A stretch of 41,721 nt of DNA from Candidatus Bathyarchaeota archaeon (GTDB taxonomy: Archaea > Thermoproteota > Bathyarchaeia > Bathyarchaeales > DTEX01). Where the stretch lies: contig JAGTQL010000003.1 of assembly GCA_018396555.1 (NCBI GenBank), positions 1 through 41,721 on the forward strand, read 5' to 3'. The notes beneath the pieces were generated by a model. The model was given only the letters and a program-made list of their open reading frames with translations, had not been told where the DNA came from and searched no databases. Below, one piece after another: positions 9,638 to 19,481 of the stretch (positions within the stretch are counted from its first letter, which is position 1; the number at the start of each line of letters is the position of its first letter). The position numbers were made by a program, and so were the translations under genes.

Positions 9638-10711
9638 TTATGGAAAATATAATAGAACTCTACCAGGCTTTATTCTCGACTCACCTTCTTCAGTATCGGC
9701 GTATTTAAATGCTTCAGTTAAATCATCTATATCATTAATAATAAATCTCTTCATCGAAATTATACGCCTAACTTTACTTTGGAAGTCTGTAGACTTTAAT
9801 AATTCTAAAGCTTTAATATAATGACTCATTCTGCTACGAGTAGAGCCCTTAAAAATTAAGCCCTTATTTACTATTTTATTAACTTCAACCGGCACCTCAC
9901 CCATAGAAATCCCAAGCAAAATACATTTACCTCCAGGCCTGAGAATATCTACCACCTCCTTTATAGTAATTTTATGCGCTCTTCCACCAGCAGCTTCAAA
10001 AGCGATATCGATTTTCTCGTAAATTTCATTTAGCATCAGATAATCCTTTAGTGAATTTATTGGGGAGGCAAAGTCACGAGCTAATGAGAGTTTTTCATCC
10101 GCTACGCCGATTAAGTAGAGTTTTGTGGGTGGAATATTGCCAATATAGGAAGACACTAAAGTTAAAAGATAACCTATTGGTCCGTCGCCTATAACAGCGA
10201 CTGAATTACCTATCCTCGCGCCGGACTCCTCAAAGGCATTTAGAGCTACGGAAAGTGGTTCAGTTAATGTGGCAACTTCCAGATCTACGCCATCAGGGAT
10301 AGGTAAAACTCGATCTTCTGGGTATAAAAAGAGGGTTCTTGCAAGTCCATCAGCTGTGGCAGCCATGTATTTTGCATTTTGACACAAATTCTCCAATTGA
10401 CCTTTACAGAAGTAGCATTCACCGCAAGGTATTAGAGGGTTAACAACAACTTTAGTTCCAATATTTACTTTTGCCCCTTCATCTGCATCAACTACTTCAG
10501 CAACCCCTTCATGAAGCAGACACATAGGTAATCTTGTTTTTAATTTTTCAGGTTCCTTCTCGCCCTTAAAATATAACATTTCGCTTCCACAAATACTGGC
10601 GACGATGGGCTTTAATAAGAGGAAACCTTTAGGAACATGCTCTATAACCCTTTCCCTTAAGGCAAATTTAAACGGCTCTACTAAGCAAAACTCCTTTGCA
10701 ACAAACTCCAT
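9638..10711 (-). CDS. Zinc-dependent medium-chain dehydrogenase (glucose/threonine dehydrogenase-like)
   Basis: ASICGSEMLYFKGEKEPE, HEGVAEVVDADEGAKVNIGTKVVVNPLIPCGECYFCKGQLENLC, Rossmann VAVIGDGPIGYLL. Confidence 0.87.
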   Translation of the reverse strand: MEFVAKEFCLVEPFKFALRERVIEHVPKGFLLLKPIVASICGSEMLYFKGEKEPEKLKTRLPMCLLHEGVAEVVDADEGAKVNIGTKVVVNPLIPCGECYFCKGQLENLCQNAKYMAATADGLARTLFLYPEDRVLPIPDGVDLEVATLTEPLSVALNAFEESGARIGNSVAVIGDGPIGYLLTLVSSYIGNIPPTKLYLIGVADEKLSLARDFASPINSLKDYLMLNEIYEKIDIAFEAAGGRAHKITIKEVVDILRPGGKCILLGISMGEVPVEVNKIVNKGLIFKGSTRSRMSHYIKALELLKSTDFQSKVRRIISMKRFIINDIDDLTEAFKYADTEEGESRIKPGRVLLYFP

Positions 10712-10759
10712 TTAACTTCCCCTTAAATAATGACCAAGAGATAATAAATCTTTAATGAA

Positions 10760-10903
10760 TTCGCTCATATAAAGCTGATGATACATGGTCTTTTCCATTC
10801 CACAATTCCTCTAAAATAAGATCAAAACGTGCTCTACCGGAACAGAAATCATGAAGAAGAATGTAATTTAGAAGCTATGTACCATCTCCTTTATATGAGC
10901 GAA
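10760..10903. repeat. Inverted repeat (arms ~15 nt perfect, longer imperfect) downstream of a decayed region
   Basis: ttcgctcatataaag at 10760-10774 is the reverse complement of ctttatatgagcgaa at 10889-10903; similarity continues imperfectly inward (gatgatacatggtc vs revcomp ggtacatagcttc). Confidence 0.8.
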
Positions 10904-10967
10904 TGAATTTTTAAGTCTTTCACTTTAAGGTGCAGAACTGGCATGAAGTTCTTGAGTCATTGAGAAT

Positions 10968-11306
10968 ATGCAAGTTCCTCGGCATACAGCCGGGTCATAT
11001 GCCTGGATTATACACTCCTACTACAGGCATCCTCACAACCTTGGAACAATTGCTTCGGCTGGGGAAAGAATATGCGATATCAAAAGAATGTTTAATGTGA
11101 AGTGCATTATCACGCGAAGAGATGATACTTTACCCTATCGCATAATGCATAAGAGACTAAGGGGAGAAACGTTGGGAAACTTCATCAGCCCTGAAGATCT
11201 TAGTGTGATGTTAAATGAGTATTATGCGGCTAGAGTATGGGATGAAAATGGGGTTCCTAGGGATGAAACGCTCGAGGGACATGGGTTGTTTTGTGAAAAA
11301 GATTAG
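10968..11306 (+). pseudogene. C-terminal remnant of an aldehyde:ferredoxin oxidoreductase family protein
   Basis: IASAGERICDIKRMFNVKCIITRRDDTLPYRI...SVMLNEYYAARVWDENGVPRDETLEGHGL resembles the AOR C-terminal domain (GERIWNLERLFNVREG..DDTLP..ML.EYY..RGWDE.G); only ~110 aa remain of a family normally ~600 aa. Confidence 0.72.
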
Positions 11307-11322
11307 CAATCTAGGATGTTAG

Positions 11323-11682
11323 ATGGGCTGCTGGAAACCTGGAGATGGGGGCATCGTATTTACGAAGGGAGGCTTTATATCTTACACTTTTGGATACGAG
11401 CATCCGCCTGATAGAGCATTTGCTTTTCTAAAGTATATACCGTTAAGGAACTTTATACGGCGGGAAATTATAGGCTTCCAGTTGAAGCCCTAAAGGAAAG
11501 CTTCAGCCATTACCTATATTTCTGCCTATATAGAGTGAATGAGATTGTAAGCGTTCCATTAACCCATGTAAAGGAGATTTTTATTCCAGGAAACTGTCTT
11601 AAAAGAATCGAGTCGCAATTACGAAGGGAAGGAAATGGAGAACCTTGCCTTAGAGCTAATTCTAATGCTTTCATCAGATAAC
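11323..11682 (+). pseudogene. Frameshifted remnant of an archaeal predicted nucleotidyltransferase
   Basis: Frame 1: [41 protein letters not shown]..., then frame shift to [48 protein letters not shown]...; resembles the N-terminus of an archaeal predicted nucleotidyltransferase family (recognition from memory). Confidence 0.55.
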
Positions 11683-11898
11683 CTTAACCTGCGAACCAGC
11701 AAGATACTATGAGCAAACACTTAAGTTCATAAAACCGATTAAACGCTTATAGCGGTAATTATTTATTAATAGATTCTTCAGCCGAGCGTTAATAAACTCA
11801 GCGAATAAGATTTAAATATTGTAATATGCCTTTCAATTTTATTGGTGATTTAAGTAAAAGAGTTTTCTATGTTAAATTAGTAGAATTGAGGGTGGGAT

Positions 11899-14142
11899 AT
11901 GCCTAAGTTGTTCAGATCCAAAATTGATGAGAGAAGGGTTATAGCCATAGCGTTGCTTGCCATGGTTCTCATTCTGTTGGCTGGCTACGCATTTTATCTT
12001 AGGATTACACCCGTGTACCCTAGAAGGGACATTGTAGGCGTTATAAGGATTGAGGGTTATATAGAGGAGCCCAGCGTTGTGAAGCGTTATCTTGATGTTA
12101 TAGGCCAAGCGATTTTTAATGATAGCATTAAAGCTGTTGTTGTAGTTATTGATTCCGGCGGAGGCTACGCGGACTATATTGAGCAGATTTATCTTGATCT
12201 TCTGATGCTTGGGAAGAAGAAGCCCCTGGTGGCCTCGATTGTTTCGGCTCTTTCAGGAGGCTATTACATTGCTGTCGCAGCTGACCACATCTTTGTTCAT
12301 CCAACATCTATGATTGGAAATGTGGGCGTAAAAGCTTCCATGCCTCCAATACTGGTACCTTCCGAGGTTTCCATAGAAACCGGCGCATATAAATGGACTG
12401 GTTTCTCGCAGCTTTTCTTTCCATTCAATTTAAGCCGAGCGCTAGACAATTTTCTCTCAGCCATTGAAAGGAATCGAGGTGATAAACTAAAGATTCCTCA
12501 AATTCAACTTAAGAGGGCGCTCATATATCTTGGGATTGAAGCCCTGGAGCTAGGCTTGGTTGATGAGGTAGGTTCCCTGCAAAAAGCTATAGAAACGGCT
12601 GCTCAAAGAGCCAATCTAACAAGATATGAGGTTGTTGAGATTAAACCGGGGACCACGCAGGGCTCGCTGTTTCAGACAGAACTCGGGAACTACACATTAA
12701 TAAATGCCAGCATGTTAACTATGGATATGTTAAATGCCCTTCATCCACCCCCAGCTATACACTATATTTATTTGCCTCCGGAAGCCCTACTTTCATCTTC
12801 CCAATCTGCATCTTCATTGCAGTTTAATGTTACATTACCTACTAGTGGAGGAAACATTGTAATCGATGTTTCGCATGGAAATCAGGTGTCTTGGTGGGTG
12901 CTGGATAAACTAATATTTGAATTGGCGAAGATGAATGTTAGTGTGAATTTTGCATATTCATGGAGTGATGTGTCTTCTAGGCTTGGGAATGCGTCGGCGC
13001 TCATCGTGGCTTCCCCAACAATTCCATACTCAGCCGGAGAGATGGATACTATTGAAAAATTTGTGGGGAAAGGAGGTTTATTGCTGCTTTTCTTTGATCC
13101 AGCATGGGAATATATAGGATTTGAGGGGCTTAGATCGGAGATAATTGCCCCAATAAATTCGCTTTCCACGAAATTTGGGCTGTCCTTCGCTAAGGGTTAC
13201 CTTTACAATGAAGCTAAATATTTCGGGATATACAGAAACATTTACATTGAAAATTTCGGCAATCATGCATTAACCCAAGGTTTAAATTCACTAGTTCTCT
13301 TCACAGCAGCCGGAATATATCCTGCTGATAAAGGCATTGCGTGGGCATCAAGCGAAACATATTCTTCGATTGCGGAAAGAGCGGATGAATATGCTGTGGT
13401 AGCCGCTGCTAGACGGGGGAATGGCACCGTGATAGCCGTTGGAGACTTAACATTTTTGATGGAGCCCTACTGCTATGTTGAGGACAATTATAAGTTCTTA
13501 GTTAACATCGCCTCTCTTATTGCAAATGTAAGTATTCAGATTCCGGAAAAAGAGGAGGAAGCTGTGGAGGGAAAGATCACTAGGCCGGATTTGCCCCTTG
13601 GGACTGAGAAGATTTTTAGGGAGAAGGTTGACGGTAACGAGTTTACATTTAGGTGGCTTAAGAATAGTGAGAGGGAAATAATTATTGAAAGGGCGAATCA
13701 GACGATTCATTATTATCTCACTGAGGATGGAGCCTTAGAGAAATGGGTTTCAGACGGTAGGGAATGCATGTATGAGGAGCCTATACCTGAGCCTCCATAT
13801 CCATTAACTAAAGATAAAAGTTGGAGCCATCGGGGTAATTTCACTTTAACAGTTGAGGGAACTGTGTATTATGGCGAAATAATTGAAGAAAATCATGTGA
13901 AGGCTTTTGAAAATATTGTTGCTGAGGATGGAAACAAGTACTTCTGCGCTAAAATAGAGTATAGCCGGGAAGAAATCACGTTGGTTGATGAAATAGTCAT
14001 GAAGGTTAATATAACTGGCAATTATTGGGTCGCATCTGAGGCTGGAACAGTTAAGCAGGAATTTCTAATCCGGTATTACATGAATGATGTTTTCGTCGGA
14101 TTAGAGAGAGACATGATTATATTAGTTTCTATTAGGAAATGA
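11899..14142 (+). CDS. Membrane-anchored S49 (SppA-like) peptidase domain fused to a GATase1/DUF4350-like domain and a C-terminal extracellular-type domain
   Basis: N-terminal TM LLAMVLILLAGYAFYL; S49 motif LVASIVSALSGGYYIAVAADHIFVHPTSMIGNVGV; second domain VIDVSHGNQVSWWVLDKLI...ALIVASPTIPYSAGEMDTIEKFVGKGGLLLLFFDP...VIAVGDLTFLMEPY; C-terminal ~180 aa unassigned. Confidence 0.8.
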   Translation: MPKLFRSKIDERRVIAIALLAMVLILLAGYAFYLRITPVYPRRDIVGVIRIEGYIEEPSVVKRYLDVIGQAIFNDSIKAVVVVIDSGGGYADYIEQIYLDLLMLGKKKPLVASIVSALSGGYYIAVAADHIFVHPTSMIGNVGVKASMPPILVPSEVSIETGAYKWTGFSQLFFPFNLSRALDNFLSAIERNRGDKLKIPQIQLKRALIYLGIEALELGLVDEVGSLQKAIETAAQRANLTRYEVVEIKPGTTQGSLFQTELGNYTLINASMLTMDMLNALHPPPAIHYIYLPPEALLSSSQSASSLQFNVTLPTSGGNIVIDVSHGNQVSWWVLDKLIFELAKMNVSVNFAYSWSDVSSRLGNASALIVASPTIPYSAGEMDTIEKFVGKGGLLLLFFDPAWEYIGFEGLRSEIIAPINSLSTKFGLSFAKGYLYNEAKYFGIYRNIYIENFGNHALTQGLNSLVLFTAAGIYPADKGIAWASSETYSSIAERADEYAVVAAARRGNGTVIAVGDLTFLMEPYCYVEDNYKFLVNIASLIANVSIQIPEKEEEAVEGKITRPDLPLGTEKIFREKVDGNEFTFRWLKNSEREIIIERANQTIHYYLTEDGALEKWVSDGRECMYEEPIPEPPYPLTKDKSWSHRGNFTLTVEGTVYYGEIIEENHVKAFENIVAEDGNKYFCAKIEYSREEITLVDEIVMKVNITGNYWVASEAGTVKQEFLIRYYMNDVFVGLERDMIILVSIRK

Positions 14143-14262
14143 AGGTTAACTCCTAAATTTTGGTCGGCATGTCATTAGGGGAGAAAAAAATTAGCTTCAA
14201 TTAAGGAACGTTTTCTCCTAAAAACATATAACTGTACACATGTTTACATGAGTTGAGGGTCG

Positions 14263-14340
14263 AAGTTGCGTCTAGTATCCCTAGGTAAAACTGGCCTCAG
14301 AGCTTCAAGGCTCTGCATAGGGACTGATTATGCTAGAATT
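14263..14340 (+). pseudogene. N-terminal remnant of an aldo/keto reductase
   Basis: (L)RLVSLGKTGLRASRLCIGTDYAR matches the typical AKR N-terminus (RxLGKTGLxVSRLCLGT); homology stops abruptly. Confidence 0.6.
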
Positions 14341-14640
14341 TATGTACAGCCTATTCCAGCCTTCCAGAACCCTTCTGAAGGCGCTGCTCCCAGCGCTTAT
14401 AAACAATTCACTTCCCATAAGCCTACCACAGTAAACGTCAACCGTAGACGGAACCGCGTTTGGATCAACAGCCCAAACCTGAACATAAACATCCACACCG
14501 CTTAAAGGCCTATCCAACTCATCAAAAAACCTAACATAAACACCCCTACCAGCACCCTGAACCATAAAGGCAGCATAAACAACACTACCAGAAAATATAA
14601 GAGCGACCACAAAAATAGATAGGGCAGCACCCCCGCCCAC
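14305..14640 (-). CDS. Small membrane-anchored/secreted hypothetical protein
   Basis: 111 aa ORF: GGGAALSIFVVALIFSGSVVYAAFMVQGAGRGVYVRFFDELDRPLSGVDVYVQVWAVDPN; N-terminal hydrophobic segment plus beta-rich exported segment; start uncertain. Confidence 0.45.
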   Translation of the reverse strand: MGGGAALSIFVVALIFSGSVVYAAFMVQGAGRGVYVRFFDELDRPLSGVDVYVQVWAVDPNAVPSTVDVYCGRLMGSELFISAGSSAFRRVLEGWNRLYINSSIISPYAEP

Positions 14641-14991
14641 CGGAAAAACACACCAACCCCATCCACCCCCACAAAATTAACAGCAAGAAGTCACATATAT
14701 ATATTGCGCCACAGATTCACCCTCTCAAATCTTATCACCCAACCCAAAACCACAGTCCGTTTTCACAGCCAGAGCGATCAGAAAGAGGCTATCATTCATC
14801 CCCAAGACGAAGAACTCTAAAGATTCAATAAGGACATTAAATCTATAAATTAGAATAAGCATCAGGGAGTAGTTTGTGGATGATGTTGATTCATTAGGTG
14901 GCTACATTACCTCTCTCTGGAGGCAAAAATTTAACTTAACGTGTAGTACTCTATATGCTATCTGCTAACTCTATGGGAGGATTGATGAGCA

Positions 14992-15822
14992 GTGTGCCGC
15001 CTTTTCGGTATGCTATCGGTTAAACCATCTAATGCCTTAAAATATCTTATAAATGATCCATGCTCACTTTATGCTCAAAGCAAGGCTGATCCGAGAAGGC
15101 CGCAAGGCGACGGTTGGGGCGTCGGCTTCTACATTAACGGTTCATTAAAGACGGTGAAAAGCGAAAAGCCGATCTTCGAGGAGTATGAAAGGTTTAGGTT
15201 CATTGTGAATAGTATCAGCTCAAACGTGGTAATTGCGCACGTAAGGAGGGCGAGCAATCCGAGGGGCTTGCCGAAGGAAAAACTTCTCTCAATTGAGAAT
15301 TCTCAGCCATTCAGCTATAAAAATTACGTCTTTGCACATAATGGAGTAATAAACTTGCCGGATGAAATGGCGAATCTTCTTTGTGATTGGCAACCTAACA
15401 TAAAGGGTTTAAATGATAGCGAAGTTTACTTTTGGTACATAATGAAAGAGATCTCTAATGGAAGAAATATTTCAGAGGCATTAAGGAACTTTCAGAGGGA
15501 TCTACATAGAGTCTGGTTGGAGAACCGGGATAAATACCCTGATAAAGATAGGTCCTTCATCGGCTTAAATATTATATTTAGTGATGGCGAAAAACTCTAT
15601 GCGTATTGCAAGTATGATGAGGAGAGGGATGGGCGGGCAGCATCCCTATGTTATAGCGACCAACCAGCAATGCAGATGTCATACATTTACAGCCTCGAAA
15701 AACTAGTGGTACTATCGGAAAAAACAAATCTTGAGGAAAATTGGCAACCGCTTATGAGCGGGCACCTTATAATTGGACAAGTAGTTGACGAAAAAGTAAG
15801 GATCAACGTTCAGAAAATTTAA
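14992..15822 (+). CDS. Class II glutamine amidotransferase (YafJ-type, Ntn hydrolase)
   Basis: MCRLFGMLS with Cys2 nucleophile, GDGWGVGFY, VVIAHVRRAS, QPFSYKNYVFAHNGVI. Confidence 0.9.
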   Translation: MCRLFGMLSVKPSNALKYLINDPCSLYAQSKADPRRPQGDGWGVGFYINGSLKTVKSEKPIFEEYERFRFIVNSISSNVVIAHVRRASNPRGLPKEKLLSIENSQPFSYKNYVFAHNGVINLPDEMANLLCDWQPNIKGLNDSEVYFWYIMKEISNGRNISEALRNFQRDLHRVWLENRDKYPDKDRSFIGLNIIFSDGEKLYAYCKYDEERDGRAASLCYSDQPAMQMSYIYSLEKLVVLSEKTNLEENWQPLMSGHLIIGQVVDEKVRINVQKI

Positions 15823-16021
15823 ATTTATCACATTCCAGATTGAAAACGAGACTAAAAGAGCGTGCTTTCGGCTGCGAAGAAAAATCCACGAGGAGCTTCA
15901 AAAGGGGTCATACTATGAAAAATCTCGGAAGACTGGGTCTCAACATGTAGAATGGGCGGTTTTACAGATCCCTAAGCGTTAACCTACTAGTCTTTAATGC
16001 TCCTATGAGGAGGCGTTTTGA

Positions 16022-16957
16022 ATGGCAGGCGAATGTAGAAGGTGCAAGAAAAAGGAGGCTGAGGTCTACTTACCGCATTCTAATTTAAATCTCTGTTCTG
16101 ACTGCTTCCTACTTTTAACTGAAAGAAGAGTTAAGCACACTGTTAATGCGTACAAAATGCTCTCTAAAAATGATAGGGTCGGCGTAGCAGTATCTGGTGG
16201 AAAGGACAGTTCAACCCTGGCGTACATTTTAAGCAGTTTATTCGACAAGGTTGACATATTTTTGATATATATTGATTTAGGCGTGCCCGACTACTCGGAG
16301 CATTGCCTATATAAGGTCAATGAGCTTGCAAAAATAATTGATAAGGAACTCATCATCTATAGCCTGGAGAAGGATCTAGGCCTTAGAATAGGCGATTTTA
16401 AATCCACAATTTATGGCAGAAAAATCTGTTCAGCGTGTGGAACAATAAAGCGCTACCTATTTAATAAAATATCTTACGATATGGGGCTGACTAAGATTGC
16501 TACGGGGCATAATCTTAATGACACAGTTGAAGTTCTTTTCAACTTTTATTTGGAGGGAAATGTTGAATCTCTTTTGAGAATGAAGCCATTCTTACGAAGA
16601 ATCCATCCAAAGTTTGTACCGAAAATTAAGCCTCTAATAGGCTTGACGGATATGGAGTGCTTATTATATGCTGAATATAGAAACCTACCGATTAGAACTA
16701 TTGACTGTCAATTCTCTAAGGGCTCAAGAATGCTGAGGAGGAAGGAATTGCTAAACATGATAACTGAGAGAATGCCCACATTTATGCACTCATTTATGCA
16801 GTCGCATTTCAAAAGGATACTGCCTACGCTTGAAGCCGCGTCCAAAAATCGGGAGATTAAACTCTATGAATGCACTATTTGCGGAATGCCGACCTCTCTA
16901 AAAGGAGCACCATGCCACTTCTGTAAACTTATCAGTACGCTTAAAAGGCGCGCATGA
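16022..16957 (+). CDS. TtuA/Ncs6-like adenine nucleotide alpha-hydrolase, tRNA 2-thiolation family (paralog 1)
   Basis: N-terminal zinc ribbon CRRCKKKEAEVYLPHSNLNLCSDC, PP-loop VAVSGGKDSS, CSACGTIKRYLFN, ATGHNLNDTVE, C-terminal CTICGMPTSLKGAPCHFC. Confidence 0.88.
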   Translation: MAGECRRCKKKEAEVYLPHSNLNLCSDCFLLLTERRVKHTVNAYKMLSKNDRVGVAVSGGKDSSTLAYILSSLFDKVDIFLIYIDLGVPDYSEHCLYKVNELAKIIDKELIIYSLEKDLGLRIGDFKSTIYGRKICSACGTIKRYLFNKISYDMGLTKIATGHNLNDTVEVLFNFYLEGNVESLLRMKPFLRRIHPKFVPKIKPLIGLTDMECLLYAEYRNLPIRTIDCQFSKGSRMLRRKELLNMITERMPTFMHSFMQSHFKRILPTLEAASKNREIKLYECTICGMPTSLKGAPCHFCKLISTLKRRA

Positions 16958-16977
16958 GTATTCATCTTAAATGCGGA

Positions 16978-17316
16978 TCATTTTTTCAGCCTATTATGGA
17001 AGCATGTTTCCTCGCCTAGGTGGCATGCCGGCCCGCTCTGCTTTACAATGAAAAGCAGCGCATCATGGTCGCAGTCTACAAGAATATCTAAAACCTCTTG
17101 GACATGCCCAGATTTTTCACCCTTCTTCATAACTCTGCCATGGGAGCGCCTAAAATAGTGGGCGTATCCAGTCTCCATAGTTTTCTCTAAAGCCTCCCTA
17201 TTCACGTAGGCTAACGTTAAAACCCTGCCAGAACCATCCTGCACAACAACGGGTAATATCCCACCGCACTTCTCAAAATCCAATTCTTCTAGGCTTAAAA
17301 TTTTTAGGTTTTTCAA
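16978..17316 (-). CDS. hisI: Phosphoribosyl-AMP cyclohydrolase
   Basis: [74 protein letters not shown]; no HisE domain. Confidence 0.95.
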   Translation of the reverse strand: MKNLKILSLEELDFEKCGGILPVVVQDGSGRVLTLAYVNREALEKTMETGYAHYFRRSHGRVMKKGEKSGHVQEVLDILVDCDHDALLFIVKQSGPACHLGEETCFHNRLKK

Positions 17317-18116
17317 AGCCTAACTGGCACCCCCCTCTCATGTAGAAAATGCTTAATTACTGGTATGGGGTATTTGCTGTAGTGGAATACTGAAGCAGCC
17401 AGCGCAGCGTCAGCCTTGCCGAGCGTGAAGGCTTCAAGGAAATGTTCAGGTCTACCCGCTCCGCCGCTTGCTATGACCGGTACATTGACGCGCTCAGCGA
17501 CTCCTCTGGTTAATTCAATATCGTATCCTTTCTCTGTTCCATCCCTGTCCATGGATGTTAGGAGTATCTCGCCAGCTCCGATCTCGGCGCCTTCGGTAGC
17601 CCATTTAAGAGCATCCATGCCAGTTGGCTTACGCCCACCATAAGTGTAGACTTCAAACCAGCACGGTCCCTCAGCGGTTTCTACAACAATTTTGTCTGAT
17701 GCATATTCGTATCTCCTCTTTGCATCTATAGCTAGGACAAGGCATTGGGAACCAAAGTTTTCAGCAAGTTCTCTGATCAGAATGGGTTTTTCAACAGCAG
17801 CGGTGTTAACTGAAACCTTATCGGCGCCGTTGCAGAGAACTAAACGTGCATCTTCAACGCTTCTTATTCCGCCTCCAACTGTGAAGGGTATGTTTATTTC
17901 GGCCGCAACGGATCTCACAACGTCTTTAATTATGCTTCTTTTCTCCGGAGAGGCCGTTATGTCCAAGAAAACGAGTTCATCAGCGCCTTCCTCGCTGTAG
18001 CGTCTTGCAAGCTCAGCTGGGTCTCCAGCATCCCTTAAATTAACAAAGTTTATTCCCTTAACAACCCTTCCATGATCCACATCTAAACATGGTATTATTC
18101 TTTTAACTAAAACCAT
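17313..18116 (-). CDS. hisF: Imidazole glycerol phosphate synthase subunit HisF
   Basis: [64 protein letters not shown]. Confidence 0.97.
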   Translation of the reverse strand: MVLVKRIIPCLDVDHGRVVKGINFVNLRDAGDPAELARRYSEEGADELVFLDITASPEKRSIIKDVVRSVAAEINIPFTVGGGIRSVEDARLVLCNGADKVSVNTAAVEKPILIRELAENFGSQCLVLAIDAKRRYEYASDKIVVETAEGPCWFEVYTYGGRKPTGMDALKWATEGAEIGAGEILLTSMDRDGTEKGYDIELTRGVAERVNVPVIASGGAGRPEHFLEAFTLGKADAALAASVFHYSKYPIPVIKHFLHERGVPVRL

Positions 18117-18137
18117 ATCTCTCTCATCTCTCCTCTA

Positions 18138-18857
18138 TTAAAGGGCAGCTTTTAAAGCTTCTTTAAGGCTAAATAAGCCTTCATAAAGCGCTCTGCCTAC
18201 GATGATGCCGTAGACGCCGAGCCTCTTTAAGGTTACTATATCGTTGAGGGTTCTTATTCCGCCTGAAGCTATAACGTTAACGCCTAAATTCAAAACTCTA
18301 AGCAGGTTCCTTACATCCGTTCCGTCCATCATTCCATCATGCTCAATTGATGTCACCAGGAAGAGTTTAATTCCAATGGATGAGAATTTTCGGGCGGCTT
18401 CTTCAAGCATTATGCCCGTTCGAGTTTTCCAACCGTCGACAACCACTTCGCCATTTAAATGATCCAGAGCAATGATAATTCTACCAAATCCAAACTTCCT
18501 TAAAAGAGATTTAATGGCTTCTATATTTCTGAACGCGAGCGAACCTAGGATTACTCTTTCGGCGCCAACCTCAATTACTCGACAAGCGCGCTCCGCATTT
18601 TTGATTCCTCCCCCAACCTGAACTGGGATATCAACATACTGAATTATCCTACTTATCAATTCTGTGTTTTCACCCACTCCAAGCGCTGCATCTAAATCTA
18701 CAATATGTATTGCCGGCGCGCCTTCGGATTCCCACCTCTTAGCGATTAATAACGGATCGCCTAAAAACTCGTAGGATTTCACTAAATTGGGGCTACCCTT
18801 CAATAATCTAACAACCTTACCGCCCATTATGTCAATTGCGGGAATCACGTACAACAA
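18138..18857 (-). CDS. hisA: ProFAR isomerase HisA
   Basis: VIPAIDIMGGKVVRLLKGS; VQVGGGIKNAERACRVIEVGAERVILGSLAF; VIASGGIRTLNDI. Confidence 0.96.
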   Translation of the reverse strand: MLYVIPAIDIMGGKVVRLLKGSPNLVKSYEFLGDPLLIAKRWESEGAPAIHIVDLDAALGVGENTELISRIIQYVDIPVQVGGGIKNAERACRVIEVGAERVILGSLAFRNIEAIKSLLRKFGFGRIIIALDHLNGEVVVDGWKTRTGIMLEEAARKFSSIGIKLFLVTSIEHDGMMDGTDVRNLLRVLNLGVNVIASGGIRTLNDIVTLKRLGVYGIIVGRALYEGLFSLKEALKAAL

Positions 18858-18866
18858 TATTCACCC

Positions 18867-19478
18867 TCAACACTTAACTATCCTAACAAAATTTTTAATT
18901 ATCCGCTCGCCGGCTTTACCTGATTTCTCAGGATGAAATTGAACCCCAAAAACATTGCCCCTAATCACTATAGAAGGAAATTTTACACTATACTCAGTTT
19001 CAGCGGCAACCATGGGCGTATCCTCCGGAAGCACGTAGTAGCTGTGAGCAAAATAAAAATGATCTTTTTCGCCTATTCCATCTAGGAAATCTGAAGGCTT
19101 AATTATTTTAAGGGTGTTCCAGCCCATATGGGGAGCCTTAACGCTTCCAGGTAATTTAACAACCTTACCGCTTAATAACCCTAACCCGAAAAGCCCCGGG
19201 CTTTCCTCGCTTTCTCGAAATAACAGTTGCATACCTAGGCATATGCCGAAGGTTACAACGCCGCTTTTAACAAAATCCGCCAACTCGCCCTTAATCTTCA
19301 GTAAACTTTCAGCCCCAGCCTTAAAGCTACCGACTCCTGGAAGGATAAGTGCATCAAAATTTGTAGAGTTTCGAGTTTCTGAACTTATCTCGGCGTTTAA
19401 GCCAGCCTTTTCTAAGGTATGCCTTATGCTGAAAAGGTTTCCAACCCCATAATCTAGTATTACAGCTTTTAAGGTCAC
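18867..19478 (-). CDS. hisH: Imidazole glycerol phosphate synthase glutaminase subunit HisH
   Basis: DYGVGNLFSIRHTLEKAG; LPGVGSFKAG; GICLGMQLLF; FGVQFHPEKSGKAG. Confidence 0.97.
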   Translation of the reverse strand: MTLKAVILDYGVGNLFSIRHTLEKAGLNAEISSETRNSTNFDALILPGVGSFKAGAESLLKIKGELADFVKSGVVTFGICLGMQLLFRESEESPGLFGLGLLSGKVVKLPGSVKAPHMGWNTLKIIKPSDFLDGIGEKDHFYFAHSYYVLPEDTPMVAAETEYSVKFPSIVIRGNVFGVQFHPEKSGKAGERIIKNFVRIVKC

Positions 19479-19481
19479 CTT

